Assembly (NCBI GenBank): GCA_900129675.1
Contig: FSRD01000001.1
Coordinates: forward strand, 2,903,501 to 2,967,500
Length of the DNA: 64,000 nucleotides
Source: Bradyrhizobium erythrophlei
Lineage (GTDB): Bacteria > Pseudomonadota > Alphaproteobacteria > Rhizobiales > Xanthobacteraceae
Direction of reading: 5' to 3'
Program-made: the position numbers and the translations under genes
Notes under the pieces: model-generated
Databases searched by the model: none
What the model saw: only the letters and a program-made list of their open reading frames with translations
What the model was told of the DNA's origin: nothing
Shown: positions 27,171-35,400 of the stretch, piece by piece
How positions within the stretch are numbered: the first letter of the stretch is position 1
Layout: each line of letters starts with the position of its first letter

Positions 27171-27362
27171 ATGAAGTTCTACATCACCGCGCTCGATACG
27201 TCCGGGACCGTCACGCTGAACCGCGACTCCGTACCCGCTGCGATAAAAAAGGCCGCCGAACTGATATCGGACGGGTGCCTGAATGTGGAAATCATCATGC
27301 CGGATGGAGCCGCCTATCGGCCCGGTGAGTTTGAGCAGTTGAAGCAACGGGCAGGCGCCTAG
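27171..27362 (+). CDS. Small protein of unknown function
   Basis: A 63-residue protein starting MKFYITALDTSG with GGGGAG before its ATG. It has an alpha/beta look with IKKAAELISDGCLNVEI and ends EQLKQRAGA. I do not recognise it, though short proteins of this type are common in Bradyrhizobium genomes. Confidence 0.65.
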   Translation: MKFYITALDTSGTVTLNRDSVPAAIKKAAELISDGCLNVEIIMPDGAAYRPGEFEQLKQRAGA

Positions 27363-27422
27363 AGCAAAGAGCAGCTGGCGTTTTCGGACTCTTTCTAACT
27401 ACGTGAAAGATGATTCACTTTC

Positions 27423-27462
27423 CGTCATGGCCGGGCTTCGTCCCGGCCATCCACGTCTTTCT
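27423..27462. repeat. Half-copy of repeat family C
   Basis: ATGGCCGGG (27427-27435) and CCCGGCCAT (27442-27450) form a perfect hairpin followed by CCACGTCTTTCTTCC. It may terminate the upstream small gene. The rest of the 27363-27662 gap holds ECF42-type promoter 5 and nothing else recognisable. Confidence 0.7.
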
Positions 27463-27575
27463 TCCATTGGCTGCATTTCGAGTCAGACTCTCAGGATGAC
27501 GCATTTAGCCACATGGTCGGTTGCGCTGTACGCCTGGAATGTTGGCAATGACCTCCAAAATAATTCCTCAGGACA

Positions 27576-27602
27576 TGTCGGTGCCGCAAAACCCGGTTCG
27601 TC
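27576..27602 (+). promoter_or_regulatory. ECF42-type promoter 5 (yciI-yciI pair)
   Basis: TGTCGG (27576-27581), 17-base spacer ending GTT, CGTC (27599-27602) followed by TTG, 61 bases before the ATG at 27663. Confidence 0.72.
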
Positions 27603-27662
27603 TTGTTGATGAGCGCCGGCGGGCAGTCGCGCGGAGCGATCAGGATCAAACGGAGCCAGACG

Positions 27663-28079
27663 ATGCGATTTATGGTGATTGTAAAAGCCAGCAAGGACAG
27701 CGAAGCGGGCGTGATGCCGAGTACGGAATTGCTCACCGCGATGGGCAAGTTCAACGAGGAAATGGCCAAGGCCGGCGTGATCGAGGCCGGCGAGGGTCTG
27801 CATCCGACGTCCAGGGGCGCACGCATCAAATATTCGGCCGGGCAGAACGCGCTGAGCCGCGGCCCGTTCGAACTGACCGGCGATCTGATCGCCGGGTTCT
27901 GGCTGATCAAGACCAACTCGCTGGATGAAGCGATCGGCTGGATGAAGCGCGCGCCGTTCGGCAAGGGCGACGAGATCGAAATCCGGCAGGTCTTTTCGGC
28001 CGAGGACTTTGGCGAGGCGCTGACCCCTGAGTTGCGCGAGCAGGAAGAACGGCTGCGTGCGCAGGCCGGGAAGAAGTGA
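27663..28079 (+). CDS. YciI/DGPF-like protein
   Basis: A 138-residue YCII-related protein (MRFMVIVKASKDSEAG; AGEGLHPTS; GFWLIKTNSLDEAIGWMKRAPF). The DGPF tetrad is replaced by RGPF. GGAG lies 8 bases upstream. It is followed by a palindromic repeat and then a second YciI gene; both resemble the ECF42 partner at 16217. Confidence 0.88.
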   Translation: MRFMVIVKASKDSEAGVMPSTELLTAMGKFNEEMAKAGVIEAGEGLHPTSRGARIKYSAGQNALSRGPFELTGDLIAGFWLIKTNSLDEAIGWMKRAPFGKGDEIEIRQVFSAEDFGEALTPELREQEERLRAQAGKK

Positions 28080-28096
28080 CGGCCGACAGGCCGTTA

Positions 28097-28183
28097 TTCC
28101 GGGGCAGTCCGCAGGACTGAACCATGATGTGCAATTGCACATCAGGGAATCTCGAGGTTCCGGGTTCGCTGCGCGCCCCGGAA
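28097..28183. repeat. Dispersed palindromic repeat, family E
   Basis: Outer arms TTCCGGGGC (28097-28105) and GCCCCGGAA (28175-28183) enclose a perfect 20-base palindrome at 28125-28144 (half-site TGATGTGCAA). A related copy is at 60303-60390. Confidence 0.72.
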
Positions 28184-28210
28184 CGACTACAAAAAACAGG
28201 ACACCCCACC

Positions 28211-28630
28211 ATGCGATTCATGATGCTGATGATCCCCCTGGGCTATGAGACCGCGCCGCCGGACGTCCAGCTCGATCCGGAGCGGATGGCGGCGATGATG
28301 AAATACAATGAAGCGCTGCAGGACGCCGGCGTCCTGATCACGCTCGATGGCTTGCATCCGCCGTCGATGGGCGCGCGGGTCTCGTTTGCCACCGGCAAGC
28401 CGGTCGTGACCGACGGTCCCTTCACCGAGGCCAAGGAGGTGCTCGGCGGCTACTGGATGATCGACGTGGCCTCGCGCGAGGAGGCGATCGGCTGGGCGAA
28501 AAAGTGCCCGGCGTCCCCGAACGAGATCATCGAAATCCGCCAGGTGCAGGAGATGGCGGATTTCTCCGAAGAGCTGCAACAGGTCGCGGCCGGATTCACC
28601 GAGAGGCAGGGCAAGACGGCCCGGCGTTAA
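28211..28630 (+). CDS. YciI/DGPF-family protein
   Basis: A 139-residue DGPF-family protein with TDGPFTEAKE near residue 68, GLHPPSMGARVSF before it and WAKKCPASPNEIIEIRQVQE after it. Closely related to the gene at 27663 and to 16217. No good Shine-Dalgarno sequence precedes the ATG; it probably depends on readthrough from 27663 through the repeat. Confidence 0.88.
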   Translation: MRFMMLMIPLGYETAPPDVQLDPERMAAMMKYNEALQDAGVLITLDGLHPPSMGARVSFATGKPVVTDGPFTEAKEVLGGYWMIDVASREEAIGWAKKCPASPNEIIEIRQVQEMADFSEELQQVAAGFTERQGKTARR

Positions 28631-28644
28631 TCTTTGTGAACGCG

Positions 28645-28664
28645 TAGCCGTGAATGTACGGCTA
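28645..28664 (+). promoter_or_regulatory. Inverted repeat TAGCCGT/ACGGCTA
   Basis: TAGCCGT (28645-28651), six-base spacer, ACGGCTA (28658-28664), 15 bases after the YciI stop. It could be a weak terminator stem or an additional operator upstream of the TetR gene. Confidence 0.4.
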
Positions 28665-28681
28665 GTGACCTTTACCGCCGG

Positions 28682-28706
28682 CTCATGTAAAAGCCTTTCA
28701 CATGAG
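28682..28706. promoter_or_regulatory. 25-base near-perfect palindrome over the TetR start codon
   Basis: Half-sites CTCATGTAAAAG and CTTTCACATGAG around a central C; 11 of 12 positions pair. The ATG at 28702 lies in the right half. The inner 19 bases resemble the palindrome at 29497-29515. Confidence 0.7.
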
Positions 28707-29430
28707 TTGGCGCAAGGAAGAGCGCCGCGCCGAGCGCGGCTACCATCACGGCAATCTGAAAGAGGCGCTGCTGCAGGCGGCGCTCAATCTGATCGCGCAA
28801 AAGGGCGCGGCCGGATTTACCTTCGCCGACGCCGCGCGGATGGCCGGCGTCAGCCCGGCGGCACCCTACCGGCATTTTCGCGACCGCGAGGAATTGCTTT
28901 CCAGCATCGCGCAGCGCGGCTTCGAGCAGTTCGAGGCGCTGCTGACGCAGGCCTGGGACGACGGCCGCCCCGACACCGTCACCGCGTTCGAACGGGTCGG
29001 CAAAGCCTATCTCGCCTTTGCCCGCGAGGAGCCGGCGTTCTATTCGGCGATGTTCGAATCGGGCATCCCCGTCGACCTCAATCCGACGTTAATGGCCGCT
29101 AGCGAGCGTGCTTTCGCCATTATCCGCGCCGCCGCCGAGCGCCTCGCTGCGCTGGCGCCGCCCGGCATGCCGCGCCCGCCCGCGCTGATGATGGCGCTGC
29201 ACATCTGGTCGATGTCGCACGGCGTGGCGTCGTTGTTCGGCCGTGGCGACGCCGCCCGGCGCAAGCTGCCGATGTCGCCGGAAGATCTCTTGGAAGCCGA
29301 AGTGCTGATTTATCTGCGCGGTCTCGGTTTCCCGACCGACCGCCGGCCTTCGGCGAAAGATTCTGCAGACCAGAATCCGTCGGGTCCGCCGCCCATCCCT
29401 CCAAGTGGCCCTTGGGGCAAGCCGAAATAA
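28702..29430 (+). CDS. TetR/AcrR family regulator
   Basis: A 242-residue TetR protein beginning MSWRKEERRAERGYHHGNL, a common start of the family, with the helix-turn-helix at about residues 38-60 (TFADAARMAGVSPAAPYRHFRDREELL). The C-terminal domain contains HIWSMSHGVASLF, as in TetR proteins with a WHG-type ligand domain. The protein ends in a Pro-rich tail. A palindrome covers its start codon, implying autorepression, and a similar one lies before the next gene. Confidence 0.92.
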   Translation: MSWRKEERRAERGYHHGNLKEALLQAALNLIAQKGAAGFTFADAARMAGVSPAAPYRHFRDREELLSSIAQRGFEQFEALLTQAWDDGRPDTVTAFERVGKAYLAFAREEPAFYSAMFESGIPVDLNPTLMAASERAFAIIRAAAERLAALAPPGMPRPPALMMALHIWSMSHGVASLFGRGDAARRKLPMSPEDLLEAEVLIYLRGLGFPTDRRPSAKDSADQNPSGPPPIPPSGPWGKPK

Positions 29431-29469
29431 AATTGCGCAAATAATTTGACGACCGCCGATGGCGCCCGG

Positions 29470-29498
29470 CTTGACAAAACCGCCGAATGGTTTAGGTA
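29470..29498 (+). promoter_or_regulatory. Promoter of the DUF2852 gene
   Basis: TTGACA at 29470-29475 and a weak TAGGTA/AGGTAT at 29492-29498, 16-17 bases apart. The downstream end overlaps the operator palindrome. Confidence 0.6.
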
Positions 29499-29515
29499 TG
29501 TAAATGTTATTTACA
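29497..29515. promoter_or_regulatory. 19-base operator palindrome before the DUF2852 gene
   Basis: ATGTAAAT (29497-29504), GTT, ATTTACAT (29508-29515): perfect 8-base arms. It overlaps the inferred -10 region, so a bound regulator would block transcription. It shares ATGTAAA and ACAT half-sites and overall length with the inner part of 28682-28706. Confidence 0.7.
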
Positions 29516-29537
29516 TTCACAACGGCGTGATGCCGTC

Positions 29538-30035
29538 ATGGAGAGGGAAATGGCCTACACCGCAGATGTCAATCGATGGCGCGGTCCCGTGGAAGAACCA
29601 TACCGTCCGCATATGCTTGATAGCCCCTGGCATCCCGGCTGGATCGCCGTGACCATCCTCGGCTTCCTCATCTGGTGGCCGATCGGACTTGCCCTACTCT
29701 TTTTCACACTCGGGAGCAGAAAAATGGGTTGCTGGAGCCACCAGGATCGCTGGGCCAACAAGATGGAGCGGATGCAGTACAAGATGGAGCGGATGAAGGA
29801 CCGCATGGAGCGGCGGGGCTTCCCGTTCGGCGGCTTCGGACCGCCCTCCAGCGGCAACCGCGCCTTCGACGAGTACCGCATGGAAACCCTGCGGCGTCTC
29901 GAGGAAGAGCAGGTCGAGTTCAAGAACTTCCTCGACCGCCTGCGCCACGCCAAGGACAAGGAAGAGTTCGACGCCTTCATGGCGCAGCACAAGACGCGTC
30001 CGACCCCGCCGAACGATCAACCGCAGCAGGGTTGA
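29538..30035 (+). CDS. DUF2852 membrane protein
   Basis: A 165-residue protein of the DUF2852 family: one strongly hydrophobic helix (about 33-60, IAVTILGFLIWWPIGLALLFF), then a charged helical tail rich in Met/Arg/Lys (KMERMQYKMERMKDRMERR) and a likely coiled coil near residues 110-150. Function unknown. Translation may begin at the ATG at 29550 instead. A strong terminator follows at 30116. Confidence 0.85.
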   Translation: MEREMAYTADVNRWRGPVEEPYRPHMLDSPWHPGWIAVTILGFLIWWPIGLALLFFTLGSRKMGCWSHQDRWANKMERMQYKMERMKDRMERRGFPFGGFGPPSSGNRAFDEYRMETLRRLEEEQVEFKNFLDRLRHAKDKEEFDAFMAQHKTRPTPPNDQPQQG

Positions 30036-30115
30036 GCGCAACGCCGGAGTTCGGGTTTATCGGGCTGAGACTTCAGCCTCAGGCGTAATGCCCCCATGAC
30101 GCCTGATGGCGACAC

Positions 30116-30155
30116 AACCGCCCGTTTGCGATGAGCAGACGGGCGGTTTGTTTTT
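30116..30155 (+). terminator. Intrinsic terminator after the DUF2852 gene
   Basis: AACCGCCCGT (30116-30125) and ACGGGCGGTT (30139-30148) form a perfect 10-bp stem, followed by TGTTTTT. The remainder of the 30036-30341 gap shows nothing recognisable. Confidence 0.88.
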
Positions 30156-30341
30156 GCGCCGGCGCACAGCGTGTTGGGTTTGATTGGAAGCGTCGCTCTC
30201 GCGCCCGATCTCGTCGCTTGCGATGCGCAGGTCATCGGCCGATTGCCGATTGAGCCAGAATTGGCGGGCTGGTCTGGAACCTTGCCCGAGCCCGGTGTCG
30301 CCCGTTTGAAGCACAACCAGGCACTGCGGATGAAAGCCCGC

Positions 30342-30905
30342 TTACCTTCGCTCGGCTTCAGCCTCTTGCTCCAGCCGCAAAATATGGGCGCGTAGCGCAT
30401 CGAACCGCTCTTCGATGACATCGCTGAACAGCGGATCCTTGTGACCGGTTACGGCGGACGCGATTTCCGTCCAATCTTCGGGCTTGAGGGCCTTGAGCGC
30501 GGCAGGAAAGAAATCTCGGTCCTCCATCATCATGTGGTGCCGCTCGTGCACGATGAACTCGCGAACAATGGCATCGACATCTTGCCGAAGAACTTCAGCA
30601 TCCGCGAGCACGTTCTCGACTGCGTGAGCGACACGGCGCAGGCGATCAGCCCCTTTCTTGTGTTCGCGAGCGAGATCACCGACCTTCGCAGCCGCCACCG
30701 GATCGCGCGTTCTCAGCTTGGCAAAGACCAGGTCTTCCTGGGGATGGTGATACACTTCCGGGTAGACTTCGAAATAGCTGATGATCGCCCGAATAACCTC
30801 GTAGTCGGGGCGGTCTCCCCGGTCGAAAACCTCAAGTTCCCGCTCGAGGATGGCGAGCAGCCTCTCAATATTGCGATGCTCTTGCGATAAGCGCTCAATG
30901 ATCAT
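30342..30905 (-). CDS. Hemerythrin HHE-domain protein
   Basis: A 187-residue hemerythrin-like protein: EHRNIERLL (His about 10), YPEVYHHPQEDLVF with the second His cluster near 53, EHKKGADRL near 80 and FIVHERHHMMMEDRDFFPAAL near 115-130. These positions fit a non-haem di-iron site. Members store or sense oxygen, nitric oxide or iron. Start 30905 aligns with family starts; the ATG at 30932 adds a short unlikely extension. Confidence 0.92.
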   Translation of the reverse strand: MIIERLSQEHRNIERLLAILERELEVFDRGDRPDYEVIRAIISYFEVYPEVYHHPQEDLVFAKLRTRDPVAAAKVGDLAREHKKGADRLRRVAHAVENVLADAEVLRQDVDAIVREFIVHERHHMMMEDRDFFPAALKALKPEDWTEIASAVTGHKDPLFSDVIEERFDALRAHILRLEQEAEAERR

Positions 30906-31213
30906 GACAGCGCCCCACACGGTGAACGACAAAACACTATCCCTGACGCGGTATCGGGGGTTTGCGGCAGATCAAATCCGGGTCGGAATAAGGTGCGGCG
31001 ATGATCCTGTCGGGCATGGCCGACATCGATCGAGCCGTCCCGATCAAGTTCGAGCCTCGAAGGATGGGCCACGGGCCGTACTCATCCTTCGTGATGCGCA
31101 AGCCAGCGGCGCAATTGCGAGGACGTGCTGCGATTCATCCGGGCGACGCCGGCAATGCAATCCCGCGCGATGGCCGCGGGATCGTCTCGATCAGGCGGCC
31201 ACAGGGCATTTGA
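30906..31213. other. Intergenic stretch without a recognised gene
   Basis: About 310 bases between the hemerythrin gene and the end of the MFS gene. Short ORFs here have no recognisable content and no good ribosome-binding site. Confidence 0.5.
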
Positions 31214-32545
31214 TCAGGGCCTGTCGTGCTCCTCGGAAATGTCCTTGTTGGTGTAGTCGGGCATCATGGCGGTCGCGACAATGCTGACGACCGCGCAGAA
31301 CAGAATGTAGAACGCGATCGCGTAACCCGAGCCGGTGGCGGCGAGCAGTGCGGTGGCGATCAGCGGTGCCGGCCCGCCCGAGATGACCGACGAGAGCTGG
31401 TAGCCGATCGAGCAGCCGCTGTACCGCAGCCGCGGGGTGAAGCACTCGGCGATCAACGCCGCCTGCGGGCCATACGTCAGAGCATGCGGTACGAATGACA
31501 GCACGATCGCGATGAAGATCAGCAACGGCGCGCCGGTGTTCAGCAGGCCGAAATACGCAAAGCCGAACAGCCCGGTCAGGACCGCGCCGATCATGTACAG
31601 GCGCTTGCGTCCGATGCGATCCGACAGGTGCCCCGCCAGCGGGATGTTGAAGAGCTCAATGGTGCCGGCGCAGATCAGACAGATGAGCAGGAAGTCGCGA
31701 TCCTGATGGATGACCTGGGTACCATAGGCGAAGACAAAGGCCAGGTAGATGTAGGCCGGCGCCTGCTCGACCATCCGCGCCAGCGCCGAGAGGATGATCG
31801 AGCGCGGCTGACGCTTGATCACCTCGATCACCGGGACCCGCGCAACACGGTTTTCGGCCACGATCCGCCGGAACGTCGGCGTCTCCATGATGCCGAGCCG
31901 GATGTAAAGCCCGATGGCGATCATCACGAGGCTGAGCAGGAACGGGATCCGCCAGCCCCAAACCAGGAACTGGTCGCCGGAAATGCGGCTGAACACCAGC
32001 ACCGCGATATTTGCCAGCAACAACCCGGCGGGACCGCCGAGTTGCGGCCACGAGGTGATGAAGCCGCGGTGCTGGTTGGTCCGCGCCCACTCCATCGAGA
32101 GCAGCACCGAGCCACCCCACTCGCCGCCGACGCCCACGCCTTGGATGAAGCGGATGACGGTCAGGATGACGGCACCCCAGATTCCGATCTGGTCATAGGT
32201 GGGGACGAGGCCGACCGCCGTAGTGGCAAGCCCGGTCAACAGCAACGTGGCGATCAGCGCCCCCTTGCGGCCGATGCGATCGCCATAGTGGCCGAAGATC
32301 GCGGCACCGATCGGCCGTGCGATGAAGCCCACGGTGTAGATCGCGAACGCCTCCAGCACGCCAACCAGGGGATCGGACTTGGGAAAGAACAGCTTGCCGA
32401 AGACGAGGCCGGTCACCGTGCTGTAGAGCAGGAAGTCGTACCATTCGATGGTGGTGCCTACCGTGCTGGCGATCAATGCGCGACGCAATTGCGCCTGGTG
32501 CTCGGCTTCCGGCAGTGGAGCAGTTGCAATGTCCAATGTCGTCAT
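31214..32545 (-). CDS. MFS transporter of the metabolite:H+ symporter type
   Basis: A 443-residue, 12-helix major facilitator. The N-terminal STVGTTIEWYDFLLYSTVTGL segment (seen as GTTIEWYDF), the loop GHYGDRIGRKGAL between helices 2 and 3, IRFIQGVGVGGEWGGSVLL and the repeat loop GHLSDRIGRKRLY mark the MHS family (ShiA/ProP-like). Such carriers take up organic acids, shikimate or osmolytes with protons; the substrate cannot be read here. GGGAG precedes the ATG at 32545. Confidence 0.9.
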   Translation of the reverse strand: MTTLDIATAPLPEAEHQAQLRRALIASTVGTTIEWYDFLLYSTVTGLVFGKLFFPKSDPLVGVLEAFAIYTVGFIARPIGAAIFGHYGDRIGRKGALIATLLLTGLATTAVGLVPTYDQIGIWGAVILTVIRFIQGVGVGGEWGGSVLLSMEWARTNQHRGFITSWPQLGGPAGLLLANIAVLVFSRISGDQFLVWGWRIPFLLSLVMIAIGLYIRLGIMETPTFRRIVAENRVARVPVIEVIKRQPRSIILSALARMVEQAPAYIYLAFVFAYGTQVIHQDRDFLLICLICAGTIELFNIPLAGHLSDRIGRKRLYMIGAVLTGLFGFAYFGLLNTGAPLLIFIAIVLSFVPHALTYGPQAALIAECFTPRLRYSGCSIGYQLSSVISGGPAPLIATALLAATGSGYAIAFYILFCAVVSIVATAMMPDYTNKDISEEHDRP

Positions 32546-33045
32546 TGTGCATCTCCCTTGGTCCAAATCTGACTGCGGCCTTGCGGAATGCGTTTCGTCC
32601 CCCATCCACGGAAGTGGATGTGGGTATCGATGTCTGTTTTCTTGTTGGTTGGGGCTGCGCCGTCATTGCGCGCGCGCCCATGCCGGCTGCAGGAAGCCGG
32701 TCCTGGATGGCGAGCGGCGCCAACCGGACGCCATCACGGGAGCGGACATCCCTGATGACACGGTCTTGTAAATCAAAAGCCTAGTCCCTCGGCCCGCCCG
32801 GTAAATTCAACCTTGGTCTATGGCAACCCTGCCACCGAACTTCCTCCGCTCGTCGGGTGCTTCTCCGTCGCGCGCGGCGATGCCGTACGTCGCGCCATCC
32901 CAGATGATTCGCATTTGGCCGATCATGTTTGCGACTGTGACGAGGGCGTGAGCTTGACGACTCTTCAGCAAGCTATGAGGCACCGACACAATGGACTTCG
33001 AAAAGGCGGCAGCTCTACCCATCCTGCAATTTCGACCATCAAAAA

Positions 33046-33540
33046 CTGCCCGACGGGCAAATCAGTGATTTTCTGTCAAGTCCACTTCCAGAAAATATTC
33101 CTCTTGTCGCGTCGGGCAAATCAGTGGTGTTTCTCCGCCCGTCTCACCCGAGAAGAGGGGCGTGTCGCGATCGTCACGAAACGCGGGTTGAGATGCGGTG
33201 GACGCGGATGTGCCTTTGACGAACGGCGCTGAGGCGGACGGCGAAGGCGTGTGGTCCTGACGCCCCGATGCTGGCGTCAAGTTCCCGGGAAGCAGGCTTC
33301 TCGGGGGCGACGGTGGCAAGAAAGCCCGTTCGCCGGGGAGAGCGCGCTATAAGCCGTAAAACCATTGCGCAGGGAAGGCCGGATGCCTCCGCTGAACCTG
33401 TATGCTCGTGTGCGTGTTCTTGTGCACATATTGCACACGAGACCGCGGGTGCAGCGCGCACCCGGCTTTCCCTGCGCCCTCTGTCTTTGGAGGGACAAGG
33501 TTGACGCATAACTCGGGCGCATTGCGCCGCGGGATCGGGA
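33046..33540. repeat. Long dispersed non-coding repeat with nested hairpins
   Basis: A gene-free element of about 490 bases that I recognise as a recurrent intergenic sequence of Bradyrhizobium genomes (from memory). It opens with two TGCCCG...CGGGCAAATCAG-like boxes, continues through AGAGGGGCGTGTCGCGATCG, and holds GCGCAGGGAAGGCCGG (33367-33382) mirrored by CCGGCTTTCCCTGCGC (33462-33477), with CTCGTGTGC/GCACACGAG (33405-33413/33433-33441) nested inside. The flanking 32546-33045 shows no gene. Confidence 0.65.
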
Positions 33541-33568
33541 ATTTGCGCGGGTGGGAACGCCCAACGTT

Positions 33569-33695
33569 CGTGTCCCGGACGCGGCGCAGCGCTTCTACAG
33601 CGGTGCGCCGCAGCGCCGGGACCCAGCGAGCGGGCCCCGGCTTGGCGGAGCACCACGACGCGAAAGGCGTCGCGTTGCACCGCATCCGGGGCACG
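33569..33695. repeat. Dispersed palindromic repeat, family A
   Basis: CGTGTCCCGGACGCGGCGCA at the left and CGCATCCGGGGCACG at the right, with CGCAGCGC hairpins inside; the same family as 6654-6767. It follows directly on the long repeat. Confidence 0.75.
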
Positions 33696-33983
33696 GGAGC
33701 CCTTGGGGACCCGGTTCCAGCTCCCGTAACCGCCCGGCCCGCCTTGATTTCCCGCCGCCAAATTCCCCTTTGGTAACCTCGCATTAACCATGATTAGCGT
33801 CTGGTTAGGGACGTAATGACGCGCGGATAGCCCTCGTTTTGACACGTTGGCAGGGGAATCAGGACCCGGCTTTGGACGGGCCCCCCATGCGACACCAATG
33901 AGGCTCTCGCGCTGGCGCTCAACGCCGCGCCCGACGCGCGGCTGTGGAACCGGCAGCCATTTGCTCCCGGAGGATTTGGGACG

Positions 33984-34032
33984 GAGCATGATCCGGAAAA
34001 GTGGGAACCGGTTTCCCGAAAAGATCATGCTC
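33984..34032. repeat. GAGCATGATC palindromic repeat upstream of tolQ
   Basis: GAGCATGATC (33984-33993) and GATCATGCTC (34023-34032) are perfect arms around a GGAAAAGTGGGAACCGGTTT core. This is a common short palindromic repeat of rhizobia. It ends 32 bases before tolQ, so it lies in the tolQ leader. Confidence 0.75.
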
Positions 34033-34064
34033 AAACGGGAGATTGCCTTGAGAGGATACCGCTT

Positions 34065-34775
34065 ATGACGCCCGACACGGTTCAGTCAGCATTGCCGATG
34101 ATATCGAGCGATGTCTCGCTGATTTCGCTGTTCATGCAGGCCGCGTGGATCGTGAAAGCGGTCATGCTGGGCCTGCTCGCCTGTTCGGTCTGGGTCTGGG
34201 CGATCGCGATCGACAAGATCATTCTGTACGGGCGTACCAAGCGCGCAATGGATCGCTTCGAACAGGCGTTCTGGTCCGGGCAGTCGATCGAGGAGCTTTA
34301 TCGGGCGCTGTCGGCCAAGCCGACGCAATCGATGGCGGCCTGTTTCGTCGCCGCCATGCGCGAATGGAAACGGTCGTTCGAGAGCCAGTCACGGTCCTTT
34401 GCCGGCTTGCAGATGCGGATCGAGAAGGTCATGAACGTCTCGATCGCCCGCGAGGTCGAACGGCTGGAACGGCGGCTTTTGGTGCTGGCGACAGTCGGTT
34501 CCGCCGGCCCGTTCGTCGGCCTGTTCGGCACCGTCTGGGGCATCATGTCGAGCTTCCAGTCGATCGCCGCCTCGAAAAACACCTCGCTGGCGGTGGTGGC
34601 GCCCGGTATCGCCGAAGCGCTGTTTGCCACCGCGATCGGCCTCATCGCCGCAATTCCGGCGACTATTTTCTACAATAAGTTCACCTCCGAGGTGAACCGG
34701 CAGGCCCAGCGCCTGGAAGGGTTCGCCGACGAATTTTCAGCGATCCTGTCGCGCCAGATCGACGAGCGGGCGTGA
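34065..34775 (+). CDS. tolQ: Tol-Pal proton channel subunit TolQ
   Basis: A 236-residue TolQ with three membrane helices (about 20-45, 140-165, 175-200). ExbB/TolQ family motifs: VERLERRLLVLATVGSAGPFVGLFGTVWGIM and GIAEALFATAIGLIAAIPA (each seen in parts). With TolR it uses the proton gradient to drive TolA, which keeps the outer membrane attached at division sites. First gene of the tolQRAB block. Confidence 0.97.
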   Translation: MTPDTVQSALPMISSDVSLISLFMQAAWIVKAVMLGLLACSVWVWAIAIDKIILYGRTKRAMDRFEQAFWSGQSIEELYRALSAKPTQSMAACFVAAMREWKRSFESQSRSFAGLQMRIEKVMNVSIAREVERLERRLLVLATVGSAGPFVGLFGTVWGIMSSFQSIAASKNTSLAVVAPGIAEALFATAIGLIAAIPATIFYNKFTSEVNRQAQRLEGFADEFSAILSRQIDERA

Positions 34776-34785
34776 GGAGCGGCCA

Positions 34786-34814
34786 ATGACGAGCGCACCC
34801 GTGAGCATCAGATC

Positions 34815-34824
<10 letters not shown>
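34786..34824 (+). CDS. 12-codon leader ORF ending inside the tolR start
   Basis: ATG at 34786 has AGGAG six bases upstream, the only good ribosome-binding site in the tolQ-tolR gap, but reads only 12 codons to a TGA at 34822-34824, seven bases past the tolR ATG. It may couple tolR translation; it may also be fortuitous. Confidence 0.3.
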
Positions 34825-35285
<461 letters not shown>

Positions 35286-35293
35286 GCGGTAGT

Positions 35294-35368
35294 GTTTTCG
35301 AGCGAAGCATGCCCTCGGACCTGATCCGCGGGTGGGTGGTACCGGTTCGGGTGAAGGAAACGCGTCAA
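35294..35368. repeat. Rhizobial dispersed repeat in the tolR-tolA gap
   Basis: GTTTTCGAGCGAAGCATGCC at the left and ACCGGTTCGGGTGAAGGAAA with CGCGTCAA at the right match, from memory, a short repeat frequent in Rhizobiales genomes. It makes up most of the 115-base gap inside the tol operon. Confidence 0.55.
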
Positions 35369-35400
35369 GTAATGGCTGACGGTGGAGCAAGAAGGCTCAA

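Noticed and set aside
32813..33232. ORF of 139 codons at the start of the repeat region
   Set aside because: Runs into the dispersed repeat, has no recognisable content and no good ribosome-binding site.
33770..33800. GTAACC as another SigF-type promoter
   Set aside because: Sixteen bases later there is no CGAA, and no gene start follows at a suitable distance. The same holds for GTAACC near 62508.
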